Part shown: positions 28,693 through 38,396 of the stretch, one piece after another
Position numbering within the stretch: position 1 is the first letter of the stretch
How the letters are laid out: each line of letters opens with the position of its first letter
Source: Sphingorhabdus contaminans
GTDB taxonomy: Bacteria; Pseudomonadota; Alphaproteobacteria; Sphingomonadales; Sphingomonadaceae
DNA length: 64,000 bases
NCBI RefSeq assembly: GCF_007280415.1
Contig: NZ_VKKU01000002.1
Coordinates: 930,001-994,000, forward strand
Direction of reading: 5' to 3'
Made by a program: the position numbers and the translations under genes
Notes under the pieces: generated by a model
Database searches by the model: none
The model's input: only the letters and a program-made list of their open reading frames with translations
What the model was told of the DNA's origin: nothing

Positions 28693-30609
28693 GTGAAGAA
28701 ATTACTCCTGTTGGCCGCCTTGGCCTTGCCGATGGCACCTGCCCTGGCCGATGCACCCAAACCGGATGCGCTTGTCGCAGATGGCGTACCGCCTGTACCC
28801 GATGAACTGCCCGCCGAAACGCGACCCTATATGGAATTCCGCACCGCCGGTTTTGTTGGCTGGCATCCCACCGACCGTTCCATGCTGGTTGCCACCCGCT
28901 TTGCGAATACGGCACAGTTACATCGCGTCGCAGGGCCAATGATGGCCCGCAAACAGATCAGCTTTGAAGCCGAACCCGTCGGCAATGGCAGCTGGGCGCC
29001 CAAGAAAGGCGATGTTTTGCTCGTGCAGAAAGACGTGGGCGGCAATGAATTCTTTCAGATTTACGCCCTCAAAGATGGCAAGCTGAACCTTTTGACAGAT
29101 GGCAAAAGCCGCAATGGGCTGAATGCATGGAGCAAGGACGGCGAATTGGTTGCCTATACCTCGACGCGACGGAATGGCACCGACAACGACATTTATGTCA
29201 TGAATCCGCGCGACCCCTCGACCAACCGCATGGTGGCGGAGGTCAAGGGGGGCGGCTGGGCCGTGTCGGATTTTGCCCCTGACAAGAAAAGCGCGCTGGT
29301 CGCCCAATATGTGTCGGTAACCAATGTCGACATTTCACTTCTGGATCTTGCAACCGGTAAGATGACGCCGATTGGCGATCATGCCAAAGACATCGCCTAT
29401 GGCGGTGGGGAATTTGCGCCGGACGCTACGCTTTGGGTAACGTCGGACGAAGGTTCGGATTTCCAGCGGCTGGGTACGCTCGACCCCAAAACCGGTGTCT
29501 TTACCGCGCGTGGGCCGAAGGAAAGCTGGGACGTCGACGCTTTTGACATTTCACCCGACGGCAGCTTCATCGTCTATGCAACGAATGAAGCAGGGATGAG
29601 CAAGGTCAAGATCCTTGACACCAAGACCGACAAGGTGCGCGTGGTTGAAGGGTTGCCTGCCGGTATTGTTGGTGGTTTCGACATCTCCGAATGGGGCGAG
29701 ATCGGGATTACCTTCACTTCGGCCCGCAGCGCCGCCGACGCCTATAGCATCGATCCCAAATCGCTCAAGGTTACCCGCTGGACCGAAAGCGAAACGGGCG
29801 GCCTCGATGTATCCAAAAATGTCGAACCCGAGCTGGTGAAGGTAAAAAGCTTTGATGGCCTGGAAGTATCCGGCTTTCTCTATCGCCCCGATCCTGCAAA
29901 ATTCCCCGGCAAGCGTCCCATGATCATGAATGTCCATGGCGGACCCGAAGGCCAGTCGCGCCCCGGATTCCAGGGACGCAGCAACTATTTGCTGAACGAA
30001 ATGGGTGTGGCGATCTTCTATCCCAATGTTCGGGGGTCGACCGGTTACGGCAAAACCTTTGTCAGCCTCGACAATGGTCCGTTCAAACGGGAGGATTCGG
30101 TCAAGGATATGGGCGCATTTCTTGATGTACTGGGTAAGGACAAGGGGCTGGATGCCAGCCGCTTCGGACTGACAGGCGGGTCCTACGGTGGTTACATGTG
30201 CTATGCCGCAGCCGTGCAGTATAAGGACAAGCTGCGTGCCACCAACTGCATCGTCGCCATTTCAAACTTTGTGACCTTCCTTGAAAATACCCAAAGCTAC
30301 CGTCGCGACCTGCGCCGTGTCGAATATGGGGATGAACGCGATCCGGTGCAGCGGGCAAAACTGCTCGAAATCTCGCCGCTGACACGGGTGGCCGAAATTT
30401 CAAAGCCGATGTTCGTCGTCACGGGCGGTAACGACCCGCGCGTGCCGGCATCCGAAGCCGACCAGATCGTTAAAGCCATCCGCGACAAGGGCGGCGTTGC
30501 CTGGCATTTGCTTGGCAAGAATGAAGGGCATGGTTTCGCGAAGAAGGAAAATATCGACTATCAGTTCTGGACGACATTGCTGTTCTGGAGACAGAATTTG
30601 CTTAACTGA
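28693..30609 (+). CDS. S9 family prolyl oligopeptidase-like serine peptidase
   Basis: A secreted peptidase with a beta-propeller (about residues 40-370) and a C-terminal alpha/beta-hydrolase domain, 638 residues. The start is the GTG at 28693, preceded by AAGGGG, which gives the signal peptide MKKLLLLAALALPMAPALA. The catalytic serine is in TGGSYGGYMCYAAA, the aspartate in TGGNDPRVPASEAD, and the histidine in NEGHGFAKKEN. This is the dipeptidyl peptidase/acylaminoacyl peptidase layout, but its specificity cannot be read. A strong hairpin follows the stop. Confidence 0.9.
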   Translation: MKKLLLLAALALPMAPALADAPKPDALVADGVPPVPDELPAETRPYMEFRTAGFVGWHPTDRSMLVATRFANTAQLHRVAGPMMARKQISFEAEPVGNGSWAPKKGDVLLVQKDVGGNEFFQIYALKDGKLNLLTDGKSRNGLNAWSKDGELVAYTSTRRNGTDNDIYVMNPRDPSTNRMVAEVKGGGWAVSDFAPDKKSALVAQYVSVTNVDISLLDLATGKMTPIGDHAKDIAYGGGEFAPDATLWVTSDEGSDFQRLGTLDPKTGVFTARGPKESWDVDAFDISPDGSFIVYATNEAGMSKVKILDTKTDKVRVVEGLPAGIVGGFDISEWGEIGITFTSARSAADAYSIDPKSLKVTRWTESETGGLDVSKNVEPELVKVKSFDGLEVSGFLYRPDPAKFPGKRPMIMNVHGGPEGQSRPGFQGRSNYLLNEMGVAIFYPNVRGSTGYGKTFVSLDNGPFKREDSVKDMGAFLDVLGKDKGLDASRFGLTGGSYGGYMCYAAAVQYKDKLRATNCIVAISNFVTFLENTQSYRRDLRRVEYGDERDPVQRAKLLEISPLTRVAEISKPMFVVTGGNDPRVPASEADQIVKAIRDKGGVAWHLLGKNEGHGFAKKENIDYQFWTTLLFWRQNLLN

Positions 30610-30626
30610 CCTGCAAATTGCACTCG

Positions 30627-30656
30627 CCTCCTCCCGGAACGGTTTCCGGGAGGAGG
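30627..30656. terminator. GC-rich hairpin between convergent genes
   Basis: CCTCCTCCCGGAA (30627-30639) and TTCCGGGAGGAGG (30644-30656) are perfect 13-base inverted repeats with a four-base loop. It lies between the ends of the S9 peptidase gene (30609) and the Lhr-like helicase gene (30668). There is no T tract on the plus side and none on the minus side, so it may block read-through in both directions or protect 3' ends. Confidence 0.6.
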
Positions 30657-30667
30657 ATAGGGGCTCA

Positions 30668-33073
30668 TCAAGGCGTCATCGCCACGCCCGCCAAACTTTC
30701 GGCCTCTAACAGCAACTCGTCATCGACCGACCCTTGCGCCACGCTTTCCCGTCCGATCATCACCAGCAACGGGACCGCCAGCGGGCTGACCCTTTCGAGA
30801 TCGACATGCAACATAGTGTCCGCGGCGCGGTCGAGCAGATTGCCGAGCCGTCCAACATCGGTCAGCCGCGCCCGTGCATCGGCCCAGGCGGCCTCCAACA
30901 AAAGGTGGTCGGGCTCATATTTACGCAGCACGTCATAGATCAGGTCGGTTGAAAAGGTCACCTGCTTGCCGGTTTTGCGCTTACCCGGATGCTGTCGCTC
31001 GACGAGCCCGCTGATTACCGCAACCTCGCGGAATGCGCGTTTCAGCAAATAGCTGCCCTCGACCCATTCGATGAACTCGTCGGCTAATATGTCGGCGGAA
31101 AAAAGTGGCGCGGGGTCCGTTACCGGCTTCAGGCTCCAGACGCCCAGCGCATAGTCGCTGGCAACAAAGCCCATGGGCATCAGTCCCCGGCTTTCCATCC
31201 GGCGGGTCAGCAGCATTCCCAGTGACTGATGCGCATTCCAGCCTTCGAACGGGTAGGCGACCATATAATGCCGCTTGTCGTGCGGAAATGTTTCCACAAG
31301 CAATTGTCCGGCTTCCGGCATCTGGCTGCGATAGTCCTGCATCTCCAGCCATTCGCGGACATCGTCGGGAAAGCGGGCCCAACCGGCCCGTTCGGTCAGC
31401 ATCTGCCGGACCCGGCCTGCAAGATGGGTGGTCAGGGGCATCCGCGCGCCCATATAGCTGGGGATTGTGTTGGCGGGCTTTGTCGATGCGCGGACAATCA
31501 GGTCGAGATCCTTGATCGATTCAACCTCCAGCGCCATGCCCGCAAAGGTGAAACGGTTGCCGGGGGTCAACGTTGAGGCAAAGCTTTCTTCCACCTTTCC
31601 CAGTTTGCGGCCATTCCGGAAGCGCACATCCAGCATGGGGGAATCGACGATAATGCCCGCATTGAACCGGTGCTGTGCGGCAAAGCGGGGATGCGCGAGA
31701 TGCCATTTTCCGTCGGGACGCAATATCAGCTTGCGGAACTTGTCATAGGCTTTCAGCGCGTAGCCGCCGGTTGCAACAAATTCGATGACGCGGTGGAACG
31801 TGCCTGCATCCAGAGCAGAATAAGGCAGTGCCGATTGCACTTCGGCCAGAAGCTCGGCTTCGTCAAAGGGGCCGGCGCAGGCGATGCCCATGACATGCTG
31901 GGCAAGCACATCATAGCTTCCAGGCTGAAAGGTTTCGCCATCACGTACCCCTTCATGGACGGCATCATAAGCGGCCTGCGCTTCCAGATATTCGAAGCGG
32001 TTGCCAGGTACCAATATCGCCTTGCTCGGTTCGTCCATACGGTGGTTGGAGCGGCCGATACGCTGCAGCAAACGGGAACTGCCCTTGGGGGCGCCCATCT
32101 GGATGACACAGTCCACATCGCCCCAGTCGACACCCAGATCGAGAGAGGCCGTGCACACCAGCGCGCGCAATCTCCCTTCCGCCATTGCGCCCTCCACCTT
32201 TCGCCGTGCCTCTATCGACAGCGATCCATGATGGATACCGATCGCATATTTGGGATCGTTGGCATCCCACAATTTCTGGAAGATATATTCGGCCAGAAAG
32301 CGCGTGTTGCAGAAAATCAGGGTGATGTTGTTGCGGCCAATTTCTTCGATCAACTGGGGTATGGCATGTTGCCCGCTATGCCCCGCCCACGGCACCCGCC
32401 CCTCGGGCAAAAGGATCTCGAGGTCCGGTTCCGCGGCAGTTTCGCCTGTCACAAGCTGCACCAGATCGATGTCGCCATCGGGGGCAAGCCATGCGCGGTA
32501 GTCGTCGGGGTCGGCGACGGTTGCCGACAGCGCAACGCGTTCCATCTGTGGCGCCAGTGTCTGGAGGCGCGCCAGCGACAGGCTCAGCAAGTCACCGCGC
32601 TTGCCATTGGCAAAGGCATGCACCTCGTCGACAATCACGCGTTGGAGCGTCGAAAAAAGAAAGACGCTGTCTTCGTGGCTGAGCAACAGCGACAATGATT
32701 CCGGTGTTGTCAGCAGAATATGCGGCGGTTTGACGCGTTGCCGTTGTTTGCGGTCCGACGGTGTATCGCCGGTTCTTGTTTCGACCCGGATGGGCAGGCC
32801 CATTTCCTCGATCGGCATCAACAAATTGCGCCGGACATCGACGGCAAGCGCTTTCAAGGGGGAGATGTAGAGCGTGTGCAAACCTTCGGCAGGTTCGGTG
32901 GCCAGTGCATTCAGCGTCGGCAGAAATCCGGCTAACGTCTTTCCGGCACCCGTCGCGGCAACCAGCAAGGCATGCCGGTTCTGCGCTGCTGCATCGAGCA
33001 TGTCCAGCTGGTGCCGCCGCGGAGCCCAGCCCCGGGCGGCAAACCAATTCAATATGATGGGTGAAAGCGTCAC
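30668..33073 (-). CDS. ligase-associated DNA damage response DEXH-box helicase (Lhr-like)
   Basis: An 801-residue superfamily 2 helicase of the Lhr-like ligase-associated type. Walker A is in AATGAGKTLAGFLPT, followed by TLYISPLKALAVDVRRNL, motif II VIVDEVHAFANGKRGD, motif III ALSATVADPDDY, motif V TASLDLGVDWGDVDCVIQMG and motif VI LQRIGRSNHR. The C-terminal third has the DUF4040-like region (PGNRFTFAGMALEVESI). The start is a GTG at 33073, six bases from the stop of the phosphomutase gene, so coupled translation is likely. It acts in DNA repair with an ATP-dependent ligase and PdeM. Confidence 0.92.
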   Translation of the reverse strand: MTLSPIILNWFAARGWAPRRHQLDMLDAAAQNRHALLVAATGAGKTLAGFLPTLNALATEPAEGLHTLYISPLKALAVDVRRNLLMPIEEMGLPIRVETRTGDTPSDRKQRQRVKPPHILLTTPESLSLLLSHEDSVFLFSTLQRVIVDEVHAFANGKRGDLLSLSLARLQTLAPQMERVALSATVADPDDYRAWLAPDGDIDLVQLVTGETAAEPDLEILLPEGRVPWAGHSGQHAIPQLIEEIGRNNITLIFCNTRFLAEYIFQKLWDANDPKYAIGIHHGSLSIEARRKVEGAMAEGRLRALVCTASLDLGVDWGDVDCVIQMGAPKGSSRLLQRIGRSNHRMDEPSKAILVPGNRFEYLEAQAAYDAVHEGVRDGETFQPGSYDVLAQHVMGIACAGPFDEAELLAEVQSALPYSALDAGTFHRVIEFVATGGYALKAYDKFRKLILRPDGKWHLAHPRFAAQHRFNAGIIVDSPMLDVRFRNGRKLGKVEESFASTLTPGNRFTFAGMALEVESIKDLDLIVRASTKPANTIPSYMGARMPLTTHLAGRVRQMLTERAGWARFPDDVREWLEMQDYRSQMPEAGQLLVETFPHDKRHYMVAYPFEGWNAHQSLGMLLTRRMESRGLMPMGFVASDYALGVWSLKPVTDPAPLFSADILADEFIEWVEGSYLLKRAFREVAVISGLVERQHPGKRKTGKQVTFSTDLIYDVLRKYEPDHLLLEAAWADARARLTDVGRLGNLLDRAADTMLHVDLERVSPLAVPLLVMIGRESVAQGSVDDELLLEAESLAGVAMTP

Positions 33074-33079
33074 AAGGGC

Positions 33080-34465
33080 TTAATGCCCGACAGTTTCTCC
33101 GCGTTCCAGACCTGATGCAGCAAGTTGCGCATCAATCTGCGCCATAAGCCGGTCCAAACCCTCTTCGCTCGACGCTTCGGCGCGGGCGACCAGCACATCC
33201 TGGGTGTTAGATGCCCGTAGCAGCCACCAGCCGTCCGGCGTGTTCACGCGGGCGCCATCGGTATTGTTGACATCTGCACCTTCGGCGGAAAGCCGTGCAA
33301 GCACCTCGTCGATAACTGCGAATTTGCGACTTTCGTCGACCTGGAAACGCATTTCAGGCGTGTTGATCATGTCGGGCATCGCGCCGCGCAATTCGGTGAC
33401 GCTCTTGCCCAGCTTGGCCGATGCCGCCATCAGGCGGACTGCAGCGTAGATGGCATCGTCAAAGCCATAATATTGATGTTTGAAAAAGACATGGCCGCTC
33501 ATTTCGCCCGCCAATGGTGAACCTGTTTCCTTCATTTTGGATTTGATCAGGCTATGGCCGGTTTTCCACATAAGGGGCTGGCCGCCCAATTCGCCAACCC
33601 GGTCATACAAAGCCTGCGATGCCTTGACGTCAGCAATGATCGTCGCGCCAGGCATGTCGCCCAGAACATCCTCGGCATAGATTTGCAAAAGCTGGTCGCC
33701 CCAGATGATACGGCCTTCGCCGTCAATCGCGCCGATCCGATCGCCATCTCCGTCAAAAGCCACTCCAAAATCGAGTTTCTTCTCGGCGACAAGCCGCTGC
33801 AAATCGACCAGATTTTTTGGGTCGGTGGGATCGGGGTGGTGATTGGGAAACTGTCCATCCACATCCACAAACAGAAGATGATGCTCTCCTGGCAACATCT
33901 TCACCAGCTTTTCAATCGCCGGTCCCGCCGCGCCATTGCCAGTGTCCCAACCGATGCGGAACGGCTTTTCCGGTGCGGCCTCGGCAACGCGGGCGACATA
34001 TTGATCAAGGATATCGAGATGTTCCGAGGTGCCTGTTCCCGAAACCCAGTCACCCGCAGCGGCCATGACACCCAGTTTCTGGATATCTGCGCCGAAAAAC
34101 GGGCGACCCTGCAGCACCATCTTGAAGCCATTATAATTGGCTGGATTGTGGCTGCCGGTTATTTCAATGCCGCCATCGACATCATCCAATACAGCCTCGG
34201 CATAATATAGCATCGGCGTCGGCCCCATGCCGATGCGCACCACGTCTACACCGCAGTCATTCAGTCCGCGTACCAATGCTTCTTCGAGCATGGGCGAGCT
34301 GACCCGGCCATCATAGCCAACAGCCGCTTTCTTGCCGCCAGCACGGACAAGGCAAGTGCCAAAGCCGCGGCCGATCGCGTAGGCATCTTCGGCACCAAGC
34401 GTTTCGCCGATGATACCGCGAATGTCATATTCACGAAGCGACGTTGGATGAAAATTATGGCTCAC
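33080..34465 (-). CDS. phosphomannomutase/phosphoglucomutase
   Basis: An alpha-D-phosphohexomutase of 461 residues that interconverts mannose or glucose 1- and 6-phosphates, feeding GDP-mannose, UDP-glucose and cell-surface sugars. The phosphoserine loop is GIEITGSHNPANYNGFK, the metal site is AFDGDGDRIGAID, the sugar loop is GEMSGHVFFKHQYYGFDDA, and the C-terminal phosphate loop is LLRASNTQDVLVARAE. The start is the GTG at 34465 with AAGGGAG upstream; a TTG at 34495 would add ten residues. Mannose 1-phosphate and glucose 1-phosphate are both plausible products. It lies between the J-domain gene and the helicase gene, all minus strand. Confidence 0.93.
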   Translation of the reverse strand: MSHNFHPTSLREYDIRGIIGETLGAEDAYAIGRGFGTCLVRAGGKKAAVGYDGRVSSPMLEEALVRGLNDCGVDVVRIGMGPTPMLYYAEAVLDDVDGGIEITGSHNPANYNGFKMVLQGRPFFGADIQKLGVMAAAGDWVSGTGTSEHLDILDQYVARVAEAAPEKPFRIGWDTGNGAAGPAIEKLVKMLPGEHHLLFVDVDGQFPNHHPDPTDPKNLVDLQRLVAEKKLDFGVAFDGDGDRIGAIDGEGRIIWGDQLLQIYAEDVLGDMPGATIIADVKASQALYDRVGELGGQPLMWKTGHSLIKSKMKETGSPLAGEMSGHVFFKHQYYGFDDAIYAAVRLMAASAKLGKSVTELRGAMPDMINTPEMRFQVDESRKFAVIDEVLARLSAEGADVNNTDGARVNTPDGWWLLRASNTQDVLVARAEASSEEGLDRLMAQIDAQLAASGLERGETVGH

Positions 34466-34495
34466 AGGACACTCCCTTAAAAATCTGCGGGTCAA

Positions 34496-34909
34496 TTAGC
34501 GTGATTTACTTTCCAAATCCCTTAGCAAAAGGTCGCGGGCTTCATTTAGTTCCCGGGCCCGTTCAGCGCTGCCACCTGTGTCAGGATGATTTTGGGCAAT
34601 CAACGCGCGGTGGCGACTGCGGATCTGCTCAGCCGTATCATAGCGCGATACGCCAAGCAGAAATCGGGCCTTGTCGATGCTATACTGTTCGCTTTGTTTT
34701 GCACCAGTGCCAAATAAACGCCAGGTGAGACCACGATACCATGTGACAGCAATCGCAATAGCGACGGCACCTATCAATATACTCCCGCGCGCCGCGACAA
34801 AGGCGCCTGCCAGCCCCAGCAGGAGCGGAAGCAGCTGCTGGCGACGAATTTTCCCTTTCCAGACCCCCCAGCCAAGACCTGCAAGGACAAGGGCGATCAA
34901 CGCTCCCAT
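34496..34909 (-). CDS. membrane-anchored J-domain protein
   Basis: A 137-residue DnaJ-type co-chaperone with a hydrophobic N-terminus holding two likely membrane segments (residues 1-18 and 25-55) and a C-terminal J domain (KARFLLGVSRYDTAEQIRSRHRALI) with the HPD motif in NHPDTGGS. The arrangement resembles TIM14/Pam18-type or DjlA-like anchored J proteins. It would recruit DnaK to the inner membrane. Its start overlaps the MipZ stop by one base (TGATG), so the two are coupled. Confidence 0.8.
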   Translation of the reverse strand: MGALIALVLAGLGWGVWKGKIRRQQLLPLLLGLAGAFVAARGSILIGAVAIAIAVTWYRGLTWRLFGTGAKQSEQYSIDKARFLLGVSRYDTAEQIRSRHRALIAQNHPDTGGSAERARELNEARDLLLRDLESKSR

Positions 34910-35691
34910 CAGACGAGCATCGCCATCTGCGGTTCGGGAAGCGCCAGCCCGGTTACAAGTTCGCGCAATTCCTGCCGCGCAACAATATGGGCGGTAGCCA
35001 ATTGTCCCAGATGCCCCTTGTCGATCAGGGTGAGGCCCGACGGGAACAGTTCCCGGTAAATCACACGCTCATTCAGGCCCGGAACAGACCGGAAGCCAAC
35101 CCGCTTGGATAGTTCAGCGATGGCATCGGTCATACGCTGCTGGTTGCGGGCCTCCATATTATGCAGCCGGTTACGGACGACGACCCAATCGATGGTAACC
35201 CCGTCCGCCTTCGCGCGTTCCTTGCGGGCTTCCCAGATCAGCTCGGCATAAAAACTCAAACGCCGCACCTTGAAATTTTCCGCATCAACCTGGCCGATGA
35301 GATCGAAATCGACAAAGCTGTCGTTGATCGGCGTCACCAGCGTGTTTGCGCGCGTGGCCACGAAACGCGCATATTTGTCGTCACGGCCAGGGGTGTCGTA
35401 GATCAGGAAGTCATGGTCCTTTCCGAGCCGTTCCACCTGACGTTCCAATGTTGCTTGTGAATCATGTTCGAACACCTCGAATACCGGCATCGGCAAGGTA
35501 ATGCCGCGGCGTTTGATCGTGTCCTGGCGATTCTCGAGATAGCGATACAGGGTACGCTGGCGCGAATCGAGGTCGATGCATGCGACGCGCGCGCCACGGG
35601 AAGCCAGCGCAATCGCCACATGCACCGCGGTTGTTGATTTTCCAGTGCCGCCTTTTTCATTGGCGAAAACGATATGATGTGCCCCGGCCAT
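34909..35691 (-). CDS. mipZ: division plane positioning ATPase MipZ
   Basis: A 260-residue ParA-superfamily ATPase. The start is ATG 35691 (MAGAHHIVFANEKGGTGKST); a reading from 35763 adds 24 residues without homology. The deviant Walker A KGGTGKST is near residue 13, followed by VACIDLDSRQRTLYRYLENR, DFLIYDTPGRDD (Walker B), and DSFVDFDLIGQVDAENF. These are the hallmarks of MipZ, which forms bipolar gradients with ParB and inhibits FtsZ assembly away from midcell in alphaproteobacteria without Min. It diverges from panC. Confidence 0.92.
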   Translation of the reverse strand: MAGAHHIVFANEKGGTGKSTTAVHVAIALASRGARVACIDLDSRQRTLYRYLENRQDTIKRRGITLPMPVFEVFEHDSQATLERQVERLGKDHDFLIYDTPGRDDKYARFVATRANTLVTPINDSFVDFDLIGQVDAENFKVRRLSFYAELIWEARKERAKADGVTIDWVVVRNRLHNMEARNQQRMTDAIAELSKRVGFRSVPGLNERVIYRELFPSGLTLIDKGHLGQLATAHIVARQELRELVTGLALPEPQMAMLV

Positions 35692-35789
35692 GTGCCCTAA
35701 AATGTCCCTGTTCGATATTTGCCTTGAAATGCCACTAAGGCATCTCTCATAGGCGATGTTCAAGAGCCAATAACCAAGGCGAACCGCAC

Positions 35790-36629
35790 GTGCAAACCAT
35801 CAATCAGCTTGACTTATTACGAAACAACATTGCAGCACTACGTAAAAATGGTCAGCGTGTTGCCTTGGTACCCACTATGGGGGCGTTGCATGCCGGACAT
35901 ATGGCTCTGGTAGAACAGGCTAAGCGGCACGCTGACGCTGTTGTGGTCTCGATTTTCGTAAATCCCACACAATTTGGTCCTAATGAGGATCTTGACGCCT
36001 ACCCACGCACCTTGGAGCGTGATTCCGATCTTTTGCGCGCGGCCGGTGTCGCTCTTCTGTGGGCACCTCAGGTTGCCGCCATCTATCCTGAAGGTTTTGC
36101 GACAAAGGTGCATGTGGACGGGCCAAGCGCGGGATATTGCGGGGGTGCGCGTCCCGGACATTTTGATGGCGTGGCGTTAATTGTGGCCAAATTGTTCAAT
36201 CAGGTGACACCGGACGTTGCGTTCTTTGGGGAAAAAGATTTCCAGCAACTGGCCGTTATCCGCCGAATGGCAAAGGATCTTGATTTTGGTCTGGAAATTA
36301 TAGGTGTACCTATCGTGCGGGATGAAGACGGTTTGGCCCTTTCGTCGCGCAACGCCTATCTGACGGTGGAAGAACGGCACAAGGCGCTGGCCTTGCCTCG
36401 CGCGCTTCATGACGCGTCCGTTCGCATCCGTGGCGGCGCCGATGTTGCGACCACCGTCGCTGCAGCGAGTGCAGACATACTAAATGCAGGCTTCGCGCAG
36501 GTCGACTATTTCGCCCTCGCTGATTCGCACACATTGGAACCGATGACGCATTATGACGGTCGTAGCGCACATATTTTGGCGGCGGCAAAAATAGGCAAAA
36601 CGCGGCTGATTGATAATATAGCCGTGTAG
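35790..36629 (+). CDS. panC: pantothenate synthetase
   Basis: PanC joins pantoate and beta-alanine using ATP to make pantothenate for CoA synthesis. The 279 residues contain the nucleotide-binding [14 protein letters not shown] near residue 28, the pantoate site [34 protein letters not shown], and the KMSKS-equivalent block [10 protein letters not shown] near 190. The length is usual for the family. It starts at ATG 35790, divergent from MipZ across about 98 bases. It appears to be a single-gene unit followed by the Sel1 small protein gene. Confidence 0.97.
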   Translation: MQTINQLDLLRNNIAALRKNGQRVALVPTMGALHAGHMALVEQAKRHADAVVVSIFVNPTQFGPNEDLDAYPRTLERDSDLLRAAGVALLWAPQVAAIYPEGFATKVHVDGPSAGYCGGARPGHFDGVALIVAKLFNQVTPDVAFFGEKDFQQLAVIRRMAKDLDFGLEIIGVPIVRDEDGLALSSRNAYLTVEERHKALALPRALHDASVRIRGGADVATTVAAASADILNAGFAQVDYFALADSHTLEPMTHYDGRSAHILAAAKIGKTRLIDNIAV

Positions 36630-36736
36630 CCGAACAGCTTATCATCCATTTCGGATATAATTTTTGTTCATTTCGTTAACCATTTGTTAGCCATGTTTGG
36701 CGAGATTGTCCTCAACAAGGGAATTGGGGACATAAT

Positions 36737-37036
36737 ATGGGCAACAGTCTTAAAAGTGCGAACTTTCTTATGGAAAGTCGTTTGGCCGACGCGGCCAAAG
36801 GATGTGCAGAAGCCTTATACGATCTGGGAATGGCCTATTCGACAGGCGCCAACGGTATCGAAATCGATCTGGTCGAGGCACATAAATGGTTCAACCTCGC
36901 TGCGCTAAACGGAAGCGAAGCCGCCATGATGTGCCGTGCGGACATTTCCGACGATATGACGGCTCGTGAAATCGCCGAAGCACAGCGTCAGGCACGGGCT
37001 TGGTTGCAAAGCATGGATCAGCGCCGCGCCGCCTGA
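36737..37036 (+). CDS. small Sel1-repeat protein
   Basis: A 99-residue protein with one clear Sel1 repeat (ALYDLGMAYSTGANGIEIDLVEAHKWFNLAALNGSEAA). The repeats normally stack to form a scaffold; one repeat plus a helical tail is unusual, so it may act by binding a partner. There is no signal peptide, so it is likely cytoplasmic. A TATAAT box lies at 36656-36661, about 75 bases upstream, with no good -35 box. The function is unknown. Confidence 0.75.
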   Translation: MGNSLKSANFLMESRLADAAKGCAEALYDLGMAYSTGANGIEIDLVEAHKWFNLAALNGSEAAMMCRADISDDMTAREIAEAQRQARAWLQSMDQRRAA

Positions 37037-37121
37037 GATTACGAATGTAAGGCCGTAGTTTCGGCTTTTCAAAACGCACCCGGTTGTTAGATACGGGCTC
37101 CGATAGAAAGGGGCCCCCGCA

Positions 37122-38333
37122 ATGGTACAGATAACACTAACCGAAGTTTATCTGATTGCGATGATCTTGATCTTCGCGGTACCCTTTTTGATCTGGCGTC
37201 TTTTTTGCACCGAATATTATGCACCGCTTGTGGTTGTGCAGATCATTTGCGGAATTTTGCTGGGCCCCGGCATATTGGGGGCATTTTTTCCGGACTATTA
37301 CGCCTTTGTCTTTCGACCCGAGGTCATCGGCGCCCTGAATGGCGTCGCCTGGTGGGCGGTCATGATATTTGTCTGGATCGCAGGAATTGAACTCGATCTG
37401 TCGGAAGCGTGGCAAAAGCGGCGTGAAACAGGTGTAACCGCCGGTCTGGCATTGATCGTCCCTCTTGTTTTTGGAAGCGTCGCTGCCGCTATTTTGCTGC
37501 AAACCGGTTCTGGTTGGGCAGGTGCCAAGGGTCAATATTGGCAAGTGATTGTCGGTATCGGGATGGCCTGCGCCGTTACCGCCCTGCCGATCCTAATCCT
37601 GTTCATGGAAAAGCTCGAAATATTGCGCCAGCCGCTGGGCCAGCGCATTTTGCGTTACGCAAGTCTGGATGATGTCGTCATCTGGGGCGTCCTGGCGGTG
37701 ATATTGCTCGATTGGCAACGCATGGGGCGACAGGGTGCATTTCTCGCCGGTTTTGCCGTCGCCGCCTATCTGATACGCAGGTTAATGCCCAAAATTGCAG
37801 AAAGCGACCGCTGGTATGTCGGCTTGATCTGGCTCGCGATCTGCGGATTGGCAGCCGACTGGGCAGGCTTGCACTACATGGTCGGTGCGTTCCTGTCGGG
37901 TGTGGTTCTGGATGCAAAAAATTTCGATCAGAAACGAATGGATTATTTCCGCGCGACGGTATTGCTGGCGATGATGCCGGTATTCTTTTTAAGTACAGGT
38001 TTGCGCACAAACTGGGATGTGGGCGGAGCTGTGGTTTTCGCCGCGGCTGCCTTGTTGCTTGCCGCATCGGTGACCGGCAAACTCGTGGGTATCCAGTTGG
38101 CGGGCCGTATTTTAAAATGGGAAAAGGGCGAGGCGTCCCTCATTGGCTGGCTGTTGCAGACCAAAGCGCTGATCATGATCATCTTTGCCAATATTTTGCT
38201 GGATAAGGATATCATCACAAATCAGACGTTCACAGCGCTCCTTTTGATGGCGGTTGGCAGCACGATGCTGACCATCCCGATCGTCACCCCGAAACTGAAA
38301 ACACTTAAAACGATGGTTTCGCGGTCGAGTTAA
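37122..38333 (+). CDS. cation:proton antiporter (CPA2/Kef type membrane domain)
   Basis: A 403-residue protein of about twelve hydrophobic segments throughout, with no cytoplasmic RCK domain. It has GPGILGAFFPDYY after the second segment, VWIAGIELDLSEAW, and YASLDDVVIWGVLAVILL, the acidic-residue ion site of CPA antiporters. Kef-type exchangers move potassium or sodium against protons; the ion here is not clear. It lies between the Sel1 gene and the epimerase gene, same strand. No SD-type site is strong in front, but AAGG occurs at the usual distance. Confidence 0.85.
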   Translation: MVQITLTEVYLIAMILIFAVPFLIWRLFCTEYYAPLVVVQIICGILLGPGILGAFFPDYYAFVFRPEVIGALNGVAWWAVMIFVWIAGIELDLSEAWQKRRETGVTAGLALIVPLVFGSVAAAILLQTGSGWAGAKGQYWQVIVGIGMACAVTALPILILFMEKLEILRQPLGQRILRYASLDDVVIWGVLAVILLDWQRMGRQGAFLAGFAVAAYLIRRLMPKIAESDRWYVGLIWLAICGLAADWAGLHYMVGAFLSGVVLDAKNFDQKRMDYFRATVLLAMMPVFFLSTGLRTNWDVGGAVVFAAAALLLAASVTGKLVGIQLAGRILKWEKGEASLIGWLLQTKALIMIIFANILLDKDIITNQTFTALLLMAVGSTMLTIPIVTPKLKTLKTMVSRSS

Positions 38334-38396
38334 GGACGCTAACAGGATTTTTACAATCTCGGCACTATCGCTCTGTTTGACCATAAGGAATCGTAC

